Below the pieces are notes generated by a model. It saw only the letters and a list, made by a program, of their open reading frames with translations. It was not told where the DNA came from and ran no database searches. The translations under genes and the position numbers were made by a program. From an uncultured Flavobacteriales bacterium (lineage in GTDB: Bacteria > Bacteroidota > Bacteroidia > Flavobacteriales > UBA1820), in NCBI GenBank assembly GCA_902478645.1, contig CABSLV010000008.1, positions 6,948-70,947 of the forward strand: a DNA stretch of 64,000 nt, written 5' to 3'. Within the stretch, counting starts at the first letter, position 1. The number at the start of each line of letters is the position of its first letter. This document shows, in pieces, positions 15,733 to 24,052 of this stretch.

Positions 15733-17748
15733 TTAATGAAGCGTCTTATTCCCTCTCATGCTGTAACGAATCAGGAAGACGATCAGCAGCGCATACAGCA
15801 CCAGCCCCAACCCTTGGGACCAACCCGCTCCCATCGTACAGGCATATTCGAAGCCACCGAAACGCATCGCTGCACTCACCACGCCCATCAGCGCACCTCC
15901 GGCGATAAAGCCCGAAGCCAGCAGCGTACCCATGTCCTGACGCGCTTTGTTGACCTGCGCATCTTTGCTGCGCGAGCTGACATACCAACTGATCAGCCCA
16001 CCGATCACCAACGGCGTATTGAGTTCGAGCGGGATGAACATTCCCAGCGCAAAAGCCAGAGCCGGAACCCCCAACCAGGTGAGAACCAGCGCCAGCACCG
16101 CCCCGATGCCGTACAGCAGCCAGGGCGCGCCTCCGCCCAACATCAAGGGTTCGATCACCGCCGCCATGGCATGGGCCTGAGGTGCAGCCAAGCCTCCCTC
16201 GGCCGAAAATCCGTACGTCTTGTTCAGCACCAGGATCACCCCGCCTACCGTAGCGGCCGAAACGAGCGTGCCGAGAAACTTCCACGTCTGCTGTTTGGCC
16301 GGGGTGGAGCCCAACCAATAACCGATCTTCAGGTCCGTAATGAATCCGCCGGCCATCGAAAGTGCCGTGCACACCACTCCGCCGATCACCAGCGCAGCGA
16401 CGATACCCGCCGTGCCTTTCAGTCCGACGGCCACCAGGATGACCGATGCCAGGATGAGGGTCATCAGCGTCATGCCCGATACCGGGTTCGTGCCCACGAT
16501 GGCTATGGCGTTGGCCGCTACGGTGGTAAACAGGAAAGCGATCACCGCCACCACCACAAAGGCCACCACTGCCTGAAGCAGGTCGTGGATCACGCCCAAG
16601 TAAAAGAACAGGAACGTCGCTGCCAGAGCGATTACGGAAGCGATCAGGATGAATTTCATCGAGAGGTCGCGGTCGGTCCGAGCTACGGCCTGCTCTTGTC
16701 CCTGTACAGCGGAACGCTTCCCGCCCAGTTCACGCGAGGCCAGCCCGACAGCGCCCTTGATCACGCCCCACGAGCGGACGATCCCGATCACACCGGCCAT
16801 CGCGATGCCTCCGATGCCGATGTGGCGCGCATAAGTGGTAAAGATCGTATCGGCCGACATCGCACCTACGGGCGTGGTAATGTTCGGATCGCCCAATGCC
16901 AGCACCGTATCCGGGAACAACGCCCCCATCAGCGGGATGATCACCCACCACACCAGCAGCGAGCCGGCGCAGATGATGGTGCTGTACTTCAGTCCCACGA
17001 TATAGCCCAATCCCAGTACGGCTGCTCCGGTATTGACCCGGAAGACGAGTTTGGCTTTCTCGGCCAGGGCTGCGCCCCAGGGAAGGATGTCCGTTTTGAG
17101 CACCTCCGCCCACCAGCCGAAGGTGGACAGCAGGAAGTCGTACAATCCGCCCACCAGTCCGGCGATCACCAGCGGACGGGCCTGTGCACCGCCCTTCTGT
17201 CCCGAAACGAGCACCTGCGTGGTGGCCGTAGCCTCGGGGAAGGGGTATTTGCCGTGCATCTGTTTGACGAAATACTTGCGGAAAGGGATCAGGAACAGAA
17301 TGCCGAGGATACCTCCCATCAACGAACTGAGGAAGACCTCCAGGAAATTGACCGCCAACTCCGGATGCGTCTCCTGCAGGATGTACAAAGCCGGCAGGGT
17401 AAAGATGGCTCCGGCTACGATCACGCCCGAACAGGCTCCGATCGACTGGATGATGACGTTCTCTCCCAAGGCTTTTTTCCTCCCGGCGGCCGAGGACAGT
17501 CCGACGGCAATGATCGAGATCGGGATCGCTGCTTCGAACACCTGTCCTATCTTCAGCCCCAGAAAGGCAGCGGCAGCCGAAAAAATAACGGCCATCAGGA
17601 TACCCCAACCCACCGACCAGAAGGTTACTTCCGGATAGTCCTTTTGCGGAGACATCAGCGGGCGGTATTCCTCACCCGGGGCAAGCGGCCGAAAGGCGTT
17701 TTCGGGCAACTCATCCCCACTATGTTTTTGTTCTTGTTCTTGTGCCAT
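15733..17748 (-). CDS. OPT family oligopeptide transporter
   Basis: A 671-residue inner-membrane protein with about 14-16 hydrophobic segments, matching the bacterial oligopeptide transporter (OPT/YSL) superfamily. Characteristic blocks are GWGILMAVIFSAAAAFLGLK near the N-terminus, PFPEATATTQVL (about 170) and GTNPVSGMTLMT. The first 50 residues are polar and cytoplasmic. It would import oligopeptides or peptide-metal chelates. It follows serB by 146 nt and precedes the two LolA-like genes by 33 nt, so the group may be one operon. Confidence 0.9.
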   Translation of the reverse strand: MAQEQEQKHSGDELPENAFRPLAPGEEYRPLMSPQKDYPEVTFWSVGWGILMAVIFSAAAAFLGLKIGQVFEAAIPISIIAVGLSSAAGRKKALGENVIIQSIGACSGVIVAGAIFTLPALYILQETHPELAVNFLEVFLSSLMGGILGILFLIPFRKYFVKQMHGKYPFPEATATTQVLVSGQKGGAQARPLVIAGLVGGLYDFLLSTFGWWAEVLKTDILPWGAALAEKAKLVFRVNTGAAVLGLGYIVGLKYSTIICAGSLLVWWVIIPLMGALFPDTVLALGDPNITTPVGAMSADTIFTTYARHIGIGGIAMAGVIGIVRSWGVIKGAVGLASRELGGKRSAVQGQEQAVARTDRDLSMKFILIASVIALAATFLFFYLGVIHDLLQAVVAFVVVAVIAFLFTTVAANAIAIVGTNPVSGMTLMTLILASVILVAVGLKGTAGIVAALVIGGVVCTALSMAGGFITDLKIGYWLGSTPAKQQTWKFLGTLVSAATVGGVILVLNKTYGFSAEGGLAAPQAHAMAAVIEPLMLGGGAPWLLYGIGAVLALVLTWLGVPALAFALGMFIPLELNTPLVIGGLISWYVSSRSKDAQVNKARQDMGTLLASGFIAGGALMGVVSAAMRFGGFEYACTMGAGWSQGLGLVLYALLIVFLIRYSMRGNKTLH

Positions 17749-17894
17749 GTTTATTTGTCAGGTTGTTGTGTTTCGTTGATTTTCGCGGCGCACTATCTTG
17801 CCTTGGCTTGCGCCCTGCTCTCTTTGCGTATTTTACATCGGATCCATGCGGTGCGCGCATTTGGCTTCATAAAGCCTTGCTCCGCAGGAAAAAA

Positions 17895-19139
17895 CTACTT
17901 GCGCGCCAAGAGGTCTTCGATGTGGCGGTCGCGGTAGCCCAGCAGGTACAGCACCCCGTCCAGTCCGAGTGAAGAGATACTGTGGCGGGCATTCTCCCGT
18001 ACGATGGGTTTGGCTTGGAAGGCGATCCCCAACCCGGCGGTATTGAGCATCATCAGGTCGTTGGCCCCGTCGCCCAAGGCAATGACTTGTTCGGTGGACA
18101 AACCCTCCATCCGCGCCAGCAGGCGCAGGTATTCGGCTTTGCGTGCCCCATCGACGATCGGACCGACGTAGCCGCCGGTGAGACGGCCGTCCTTTATCTC
18201 CAGTTCGTTGGCAAAGACGTAGTCGATGCCCAATTTTTTCTGGAGGTATTGGCCGAAATAGGTGAAGCCTCCGGAGATGATGGCCGTCTTGTAGCCGTAT
18301 ATTTTCAGAGCGGAGAGCAGCCGTTCGGCCCCTTCGGTCAAGGGGAGGGATTCGGCCACTTCGCGCAGCACGCTTTCGGGAAGACCAGCCAGGGTTTTGA
18401 TCCGGCGTTTGAAACTCTCCTGAAAGTCGATTTCGCCCCGCATGGCCGATTCGGTAATGGCACTCACCTGCTCGCCCGAGCCGGCGCGGCGCGCCAGTTC
18501 GTCGATCACCTCGGTCTGGATCAGGGTCGAGTCCATATCGAAGCACACCAGACGGCGGTTGCGGTAGTACATGTTGTCCTGCTGGAAGGCGATGTCCACT
18601 CCTACACGGGAAGAGACTTCCAGAAAGTCGGAAGTCATCTTTTTCCGGTCGGAAACCGCTCCTTCGACGTTCATCTCCAGGCAGACTCTCCGGGCGGGGT
18701 CGTCCGGGAGGGGACGGTGAGTGAGTCGATATATCGTGCGGATATTCAAGTTGTAACTTGCTATTACCTTCGCTACTTCATGAATCTGCGAGGCCGTCAG
18801 GTAGCGTCCCAACACGGTGATGATATAGCGCGAATTGTTCTTGTTGATGGCCCATTCGAGGTATTCTTCCCGGGAGAGCGGAGTGAACTTGATGGTAAGT
18901 CCCAATTCGTAGCTCTTCATCAGGATGTCCTTGAGCAAGGGGGCGGACTGCGCATCCTCGCCCATTTCAAATACGATGGCCAGGTTGAGCGTCTGGTGGA
19001 TGTCCGACTGGCCGATATCGAGGATGGATACGTCGTATTGTCCCAGTATACCGGTCAGACTACTGGTCAGACCCGGGCGGTCGGGGCCGGAAACCGAGAG
19101 AAGGATGATCTGTTTTTGCTGTTTTTCAGTCTGTTTCAT
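17895..19139 (-). CDS. serB: phosphoserine phosphatase with tandem ACT domains
   Basis: Dephosphorylates phosphoserine in the last step of serine synthesis. The 414-residue protein has two N-terminal ACT-like domains (about 10-90 and 100-175; GPDRPGLTSSLTGIL is the first), then a HAD phosphatase domain. The HAD motifs are D201-M-D-S-T-L (nucleophile), SGGFTYFG (motif II Ser), Lys in GARKAEYL and GDGANDLMML (motif IV). The ACT domains suggest amino-acid feedback. I found no clear -7 box in the 147 nt upstream. Confidence 0.95.
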   Translation of the reverse strand: MKQTEKQQKQIILLSVSGPDRPGLTSSLTGILGQYDVSILDIGQSDIHQTLNLAIVFEMGEDAQSAPLLKDILMKSYELGLTIKFTPLSREEYLEWAINKNNSRYIITVLGRYLTASQIHEVAKVIASYNLNIRTIYRLTHRPLPDDPARRVCLEMNVEGAVSDRKKMTSDFLEVSSRVGVDIAFQQDNMYYRNRRLVCFDMDSTLIQTEVIDELARRAGSGEQVSAITESAMRGEIDFQESFKRRIKTLAGLPESVLREVAESLPLTEGAERLLSALKIYGYKTAIISGGFTYFGQYLQKKLGIDYVFANELEIKDGRLTGGYVGPIVDGARKAEYLRLLARMEGLSTEQVIALGDGANDLMMLNTAGLGIAFQAKPIVRENARHSISSLGLDGVLYLLGYRDRHIEDLLARK

Positions 19140-19286
19140 CTTTCCTGTCGCGTGAGTGAAAATACGCGCTAATGTACTTATTTTTGGGCGAACAGCACCC
19201 TTTTTCCCTGCCTAAATCGCGTATTAAGACAAAAAATACATTTTTCCCCGCTCCTTTCGTTTTTTTTCACAACATCTCGCTCACCA

Positions 19287-21464
19287 TCATTGTGCGATGT
19301 CTTCCCGTACGATGTCCCAGTCCGGAAGACCGATCACCGAGAGGTAAGGTTCGAACGCCTCCTCCTCCTGCTCCGTGCCGGCCGCCCGGTACAGATACCA
19401 AACGGGTTTGGCACCGTAAGGATCGTCCGCCTCGTCCGGGAATTTCCGCAACCCGATCCGAAGTCCCTCCTCCTGGCGGTTGTCTATCCAGTTGTGCCAC
19501 TGGATGCCGTCGATACCGTCGAGCTCTTTGATCTTTTTCCAGGCATAGGCAAACCCGGCCGCCTGCTCCTCCAAATCCTTCTGCTGGTAGGTCCTGGAGT
19601 TGGTACCGTTCTCGGACAACCAAACACTGCGCTTTTGGGTGCCTTTATAAAGGTTTTCCGGCTGTTTGCTCCAGCGATCCAGTACCTCCAGGTTTTTGAA
19701 GGTTACGTAGGGTGTGCTCATCGAAAAGAGCGCGTCGGGGTCTTCCCACGTCCGGGGATTGTTCAGGTCCTGCGGATACGGATGGTAGGCTACTCCCCAG
19801 CGGAAATCGCCTTCGCGGCGGCAGAACGCGTTGAGCAAGTTCAGGATATGGCGCGAGGAATACCCTTGGGCCGATTCGTGCGTCCAGGAATGCGTCAGGG
19901 AGATCATTACTTCTGCCCGGGCATCGTACTGGCGGACGATGTGGTAGCACATCCGCATCGACTTGAGGTAGGTATCCATATAGACCGTAACCGGTTTGTC
20001 GCCCATGTTGGTCCAATCGCGGCCGCAGTCCATCTCGTTGTGCAGGATCCATTTGTGGATCTTCCCGTGCGTACTTTGGTCCGAACCGTACCGTGCGGCC
20101 AGAAAATCGAGCGCTGCTGCGTAGCAGTTCACGCTCTCCGGCGTAGTCAGGTTGGGCATCGTGTAGTGAGCCGCCCCCACGCTCGGATCGAACGAAGGGT
20201 GCTGCATCAGTGCGCCGACCGACGGATCCTGATGAGCCGAAGCCGGGGGGATGAGCAGGATGGCTGCCACGACGATGTTCTTTTCCTGCAGATGCCTCAA
20301 ACGTTCGTCGGTTTCCTGTACGAAACTCTCCGAGAAATAGTAAGTCTTCCCTCCGTAACGGTGCGCCACGGCGTTGGTCTGCGGCGAGAGGAACATCTGC
20401 TGGGTGGGAAGGATATTGACCGTAACGCTCGTTATGCCCAATTCGTCCAGGTCGCCCACCACCGGATTGATGTGGAACCCTCCCAGGCCTTTCTTGCTCG
20501 AAAGTTCGAGCGGGGGAAGTTCCGGCAAGGTCCCCACCTGGTCCGCATAGCGGGCGTGGGAGGCGAGGGTCTCCTTTTCCCCTTCGAGAAGGATAACGGC
20601 CCATTTGGACAAGGCGCGGTCGTAAAGCATCCCGTCGCGCTCGACCCATCGATCGAGCGTCGCGGAGAAAGTTCCGGAGCTGACCGGAGTGGCAAACGGG
20701 AACTCCGAACTTTCGGTTACATCCTGATAGGGAGGTATTTCCGCCAAGGCATACGTCTTTCCGGAGGGGCAATGCCCTTGCACCGCTACTTGGTCGCCGC
20801 TCACCTGTACCGAGGTGATCCCGGCCTCCGGATAATCCCGCGACAAATAGTCCTTCAGACGTGTTTCCATCGCCTGATCCCGCTGTTCTTCGGACTCCTG
20901 CTGCTCTACTTCCTTTTTTTCTTCGGCGGTCATTCCCCGAAGGCGCAAATTGCGGATATCAAGCGAAACGCCGGCCCGGTCGCCGAAATCCAAACGAAGG
21001 TAGTCGCCTGCCCGACCCCAGGCACAATCCCGGATGGAAAAATACAGGTTGTACGACCACGTTTTCCACTCGGAGGTAGCTTCGAGGGCTTTCGTGCGGT
21101 TCGAACGCTCTTCGGTAACCGGAGCGCACAGAAAGACCTGGAGAAAATCCACCCCTTGCGGTGAGCGGTACTCGAAGGTCAAGACGACGGAATCGGCCGG
21201 ATTGGCCTTGGATAAGGCATGCGTATAGACGTAAGGGTCTTCTCCCTCGGTAACGATCTGGAAGAGTTCCTGCCCGGTCTGGGAAATCTTCATTTGGTGC
21301 GCCGTAGTGGTATTCGGACGGAGGTATTCGACTATGACGGGATCGGAGGTGGGGTCTGGTTCCGGCTCGGGAGAGGGGGGCGCCTCTTTCTTGCAACCGG
21401 CCGATAAAAGGACGACGAGGAGGATTCCTCCCAACCCATACAGACCCTTGGCTCCGAGTTTCAT
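19287..21464 (-). CDS. DUF5722 lipoprotein, glycoside-hydrolase-like
   Basis: A large lipoprotein; the start at 21464 gives 725 residues and a signal peptide ending in LLSAGC. An ATG 45 nt upstream is also in frame but makes the n-region unusually long. A Pro/Asp/Glu spacer follows the Cys. About residues 45-180 look like a carbohydrate-binding-type beta-sandwich. The rest has the TIM-barrel layout of DUF5722 proteins (HINPVVGDLDELGITSVT, KWILHNEMDCGRDW with a candidate catalytic Glu, WLSENGTNSRTY with a second Glu, GIQWHNWID). The two Glu positions fit a retaining glycosidase, but no activity is established. No SusC/SusD pair is adjacent. Confidence 0.8.
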   Translation of the reverse strand: MKLGAKGLYGLGGILLVVLLSAGCKKEAPPSPEPEPDPTSDPVIVEYLRPNTTTAHQMKISQTGQELFQIVTEGEDPYVYTHALSKANPADSVVLTFEYRSPQGVDFLQVFLCAPVTEERSNRTKALEATSEWKTWSYNLYFSIRDCAWGRAGDYLRLDFGDRAGVSLDIRNLRLRGMTAEEKKEVEQQESEEQRDQAMETRLKDYLSRDYPEAGITSVQVSGDQVAVQGHCPSGKTYALAEIPPYQDVTESSEFPFATPVSSGTFSATLDRWVERDGMLYDRALSKWAVILLEGEKETLASHARYADQVGTLPELPPLELSSKKGLGGFHINPVVGDLDELGITSVTVNILPTQQMFLSPQTNAVAHRYGGKTYYFSESFVQETDERLRHLQEKNIVVAAILLIPPASAHQDPSVGALMQHPSFDPSVGAAHYTMPNLTTPESVNCYAAALDFLAARYGSDQSTHGKIHKWILHNEMDCGRDWTNMGDKPVTVYMDTYLKSMRMCYHIVRQYDARAEVMISLTHSWTHESAQGYSSRHILNLLNAFCRREGDFRWGVAYHPYPQDLNNPRTWEDPDALFSMSTPYVTFKNLEVLDRWSKQPENLYKGTQKRSVWLSENGTNSRTYQQKDLEEQAAGFAYAWKKIKELDGIDGIQWHNWIDNRQEEGLRIGLRKFPDEADDPYGAKPVWYLYRAAGTEQEEEAFEPYLSVIGLPDWDIVREDIAQ

Positions 21465-21615
21465 ACATTTTCTCCCTACGGAGCCTATTTTCCAACTGAA
21501 AACACTCATGGTTCGATTCGTTTTATTTTTTCCTTTTCTTCCTTACCACACATTTTTCAAGTTCAGGAATGTATCGGATTCCAAAAATTTGTCCTATCCC
21601 GACCAACTGCCCCTC

Positions 21616-22767
21616 TTACTTGAGGATCAAAGCCTCCCAAGGAAGTTCGTCGCCCACTTGAGGGCAAGTCCCCAAGCCCGTCGGAGGCTCTTTTTCCGCG
21701 TCGATCTCGCAGATACCGTAGTAATAACGCAAATCCCCGATGGCTTCGATCACTGCCTTTTTCACCAGACTTTGTCCGTCTGCCGACGGTTTTTCCTCGA
21801 ACATCACCCCGATGTCCACCCTTGTCGAACAATTCCCCAAAGAGGTGCGTACTCCCCGCAGGATCACGTCCATCATCTTGGTATCGTTGCGGGGGATCGT
21901 TTCGTACTCTTCCCACCCCCGGGTAAGGTCGTCCTCCCTGGAAAGGAATTCCAAAGCAGCCAGTATCGCAGCAAAATTGCCGAAACGCGTCGTCTGCCGC
22001 TCGGGGTCGCCCGGATACGTACCGCTCTCGATAAGCACGGTCCGATAGCCCTCCTTTTGACAGGTATCGCCCATGGCCGTGGGGTAAAATTCGTCGCTGT
22101 AACGCCCCACGCACTCTGGAATGATCTGCTGCACGCAGCGGTTCATCGCCGCGATGAGCGCCATCGAAGCTTTTCTGCCCGGGGTAACCGTCCGCTGGAG
22201 GTCCTCCGAAGGGGCCAGAAAAGACAGGGTAGCCGTCCGAGGAGTACCCGAGACGTTGTAAATGTTGCGCTGGTCGTGGAGATTGAAGCAATACTCGGGC
22301 CGGAAATCCTGAAGCACCCGGTGCAAGATACGGCTCTCGGGAGCCGAAAGAGCCAGTGCATCACGGTTCAGGTCGATGCCCAGCGCGTTGCTGCGGCGGA
22401 AAAGGACCGCCCCATCGGGATTGAGCATCGGGACGAAAAGCAGGGTAAAATCCTCGTGCAAGCGTTCCACGCAGGGTTCGCTTGCTTCGGGGCAAGCTTT
22501 GAGAAAGTTCAGTAGGTCGAATACCGCTCCGGTAGCTGTCGGCTCGTTGCCGTGCATCTGCGTCCAAAACAGGATACGCCGCGGTCCGCGTCCGAACTTC
22601 ACCGAGCAAATCGGCCGTCCGAGGACAGAGGTTCCCAAGAGTTCCGTTTGCGCACCAAAGGCTTGACAAAGGGAGAAAACACGTTCCGGAGGGATGATCC
22701 GTCCGGTAATGGACATCTCTTTCGAGGCGGAATACACCTTTTTTAACCGTTCTAAATCCATAAGCAT
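21616..22767 (-). CDS. M14 family zinc carboxypeptidase
   Basis: A 383-residue peptidase with the M14 catalytic set: H72-G-N-E75 in TQMHGNEPTATG (zinc ligands), His164 in FNLHDQRN (third ligand), DLNRD (substrate Arg) and Glu247 in VLIESGTYPG (catalytic). There is no signal peptide, so it appears cytoplasmic, which suggests it handles imported peptides or murein peptides. A second ATG is 6 nt downstream. Its promoter is supplied by the dispersed repeat at 22.8-22.96 kb. Confidence 0.87.
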   Translation of the reverse strand: MLMDLERLKKVYSASKEMSITGRIIPPERVFSLCQAFGAQTELLGTSVLGRPICSVKFGRGPRRILFWTQMHGNEPTATGAVFDLLNFLKACPEASEPCVERLHEDFTLLFVPMLNPDGAVLFRRSNALGIDLNRDALALSAPESRILHRVLQDFRPEYCFNLHDQRNIYNVSGTPRTATLSFLAPSEDLQRTVTPGRKASMALIAAMNRCVQQIIPECVGRYSDEFYPTAMGDTCQKEGYRTVLIESGTYPGDPERQTTRFGNFAAILAALEFLSREDDLTRGWEEYETIPRNDTKMMDVILRGVRTSLGNCSTRVDIGVMFEEKPSADGQSLVKKAVIEAIGDLRYYYGICEIDAEKEPPTGLGTCPQVGDELPWEALILK

Positions 22768-22816
22768 CCTTATGTCCCGGCAAATACCGGCAAACTATTG
22801 ATTTTTGTTCGCTGGT

Positions 22817-22824
22817 CAAAGATA
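22817..22824 (-). promoter_or_regulatory. -7 box for the M14 peptidase gene, within the repeat
   Basis: Minus-strand TATCTTTG, 49 nt before the start codon at 22767. A second, imperfect box (TATCTTTT) occurs in the distal unit near 22903-22910. Confidence 0.55.
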
Positions 22825-22960
22825 GTGAAAGCCGAGCGCAAAGCCGAGGGGGGAAACGAAGTTTTTCCCCGAGGAGTTTGCCGAGGCGTATCCTGTCTTA
22901 TGAAAAGATAGTGAAAGCCGGGCGCAAAGCGGTAGAGGAAAACGAAGTTTTTCCCCGAGG
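22817..22960 (-). repeat. dispersed palindromic repeat array, two units
   Basis: Two units of the same family as at 8.92-9.14 kb, read on the minus strand. Palindromes lie at 22851-22870 (GGGAAACGAAGTTTTTCCCC) and 22937-22954. Each is followed on the minus strand by GCG(C/T)(T/C)CGGCTTTCACTATC. The second unit keeps the first part of the inter-unit segment (AAGACAGGATACGCCTCGGC). This array, with flanking sequence of no recognisable content, fills the 342 nt between the M14 and MarC genes. Confidence 0.7.
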
Positions 22961-23109
22961 GTGTTGCGAGGCGCGTTCTGCTTCTGAAAAAGCAAGAAAA
23001 TATACGTAGGGGAAAAGATAAGAGCTGTTTTTCAGACCGATCTTCCGGGGATTCAAGCAGACAACACAAAAAAGATGCTTTTATCGTTCTATCCCCACTA
23101 CCCTCTTCC

Positions 23110-23751
23110 TCAGATCGTAGTGGACAAAAGTCCCGATTTGATAAAAATGTCGATGCCGTCCAGCACCATGTTCGTACCCAGGATGGCCAATACCATTCCC
23201 ATCAGTTTGTGGATGGCGACCATCATGTTTTCCCCCAGGATCTTCATCAGCGATCCGCTCCAGTAATATGCCAGATAGTTCAGGTAGCAGATCAGGGCAG
23301 ACATCAGCACCACGATAATGATGTGGATCCAGTCGGCATTGGTCACGAAGTTCATCCCGGTGATGATGGTACCCGGCCCGGCCATGATGGGGATGGCCAG
23401 GGGGGAGATGGAGATACTCTCGTCGAAATTGACCGACCGGGGGTTGTTGATGGACGAGCGCTTGGACTGCAGCATTTCAAAGCCCACGAAGAACACCACG
23501 ATACCTCCCGTGATCTTGAACGCGGGAATGGTGAGCCCGAAGACGAAAAAGATGTATTTCCCCAGCAGCACAAAGCTCAAAAGGATCAAAAAAGCTGCAA
23601 TGCCTGCCTTGCGCGCCACGCGATGTTCCTTTTCGATGCCCGCCCCTCGGGTCAGGCTGATGAACACCGGCGCTTTGGTCAGCGGGTTCATCACGGCAAA
23701 ATAACCGACGAACACCGTCAGGGCAAAAGTAAACAGTTCCTTGACATCCAT
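23110..23751 (-). CDS. MarC family membrane protein
   Basis: A 213-residue inner-membrane protein with six predicted transmembrane segments. It matches the MarC/UPF0056 family (FVGYFAVMNPLTKAPVFISL at the N-terminus, PLAIPIMAGPGTI in the middle). Despite the name, MarC proteins are not established as drug exporters and their function is unknown. It has its own promoter and is divergent from lon. Confidence 0.9.
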   Translation of the reverse strand: MDVKELFTFALTVFVGYFAVMNPLTKAPVFISLTRGAGIEKEHRVARKAGIAAFLILLSFVLLGKYIFFVFGLTIPAFKITGGIVVFFVGFEMLQSKRSSINNPRSVNFDESISISPLAIPIMAGPGTIITGMNFVTNADWIHIIIVVLMSALICYLNYLAYYWSGSLMKILGENMMVAIHKLMGMVLAILGTNMVLDGIDIFIKSGLLSTTI

Positions 23752-23790
23752 AATCGAACCGACTCGTTAACGACGTTTTTTCGAATGGTG

Positions 23791-23798
23791 CAAAGGTA
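23791..23798 (-). promoter_or_regulatory. -7 box for marC-like gene
   Basis: Minus-strand TACCTTTG, 39 nt before the ATG at 23751. It lies close to the lon sigma-54-type promoter, which faces the other way. Confidence 0.6.
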
Positions 23799-23865
23799 AG
23801 TCTTTATCGACATTCAGACCTGTTTTTCTGCGTTTTTTTCTTTCCTTTGCCACGGACACACCGTT

Positions 23866-23881
23866 TTGGCACGGTTATTGC
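23866..23881 (+). promoter_or_regulatory. sigma-54-type -24/-12 promoter upstream of lon
   Basis: TTGGCACGGTTATTGC matches the RpoN consensus TGGCACG-N4-TTGC, with the invariant GG (23868-23869) and GC (23880-23881) separated by exactly 10 nt. The expected transcription start is near 23893, giving a leader of about 160 nt before lon. I see no TAnnTTTG box between this site and lon. No RpoN activator gene is in the window. Confidence 0.6.
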
Positions 23882-23904
23882 CCTTTTCTGTCTTGCCCGA
23901 GCAG

Positions 23905-24006
23905 TGTCAGCCTACCGGGAAACGCCGGAAAAGGCGTCCGATCTCCTCGTAAAGAACCCCGTATGGTCACCCCCCGGGGGAAGCTACCGAAAGAGCAGGG
24001 CTGACA
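23905..24006 (+). other. predicted structured 5' leader of lon
   Basis: TGTCAGCC (23905-23912) is perfectly complementary to GGCTGACA (23999-24006), closing a domain of about 100 nt. Inside are a small hairpin (ACGCC/GGCGT, 23922-23937) and the self-complementary CCCCCGGGGG (23971-23980). The region lies wholly within the leader predicted from the sigma-54 promoter. It matches no riboswitch class I know. Confidence 0.4.
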
Positions 24007-24052
24007 TTTTGGCGGAAAACGACTGTCAAACCTTAAGAAAAAAACAAAACAC

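Noticed and set aside
15205..17937. 910-codon plus-strand frame opposite the OPT transporter
   Set aside because: It is Gln/His/Arg-rich antisense of a clear membrane protein gene and has no promoter or domain.
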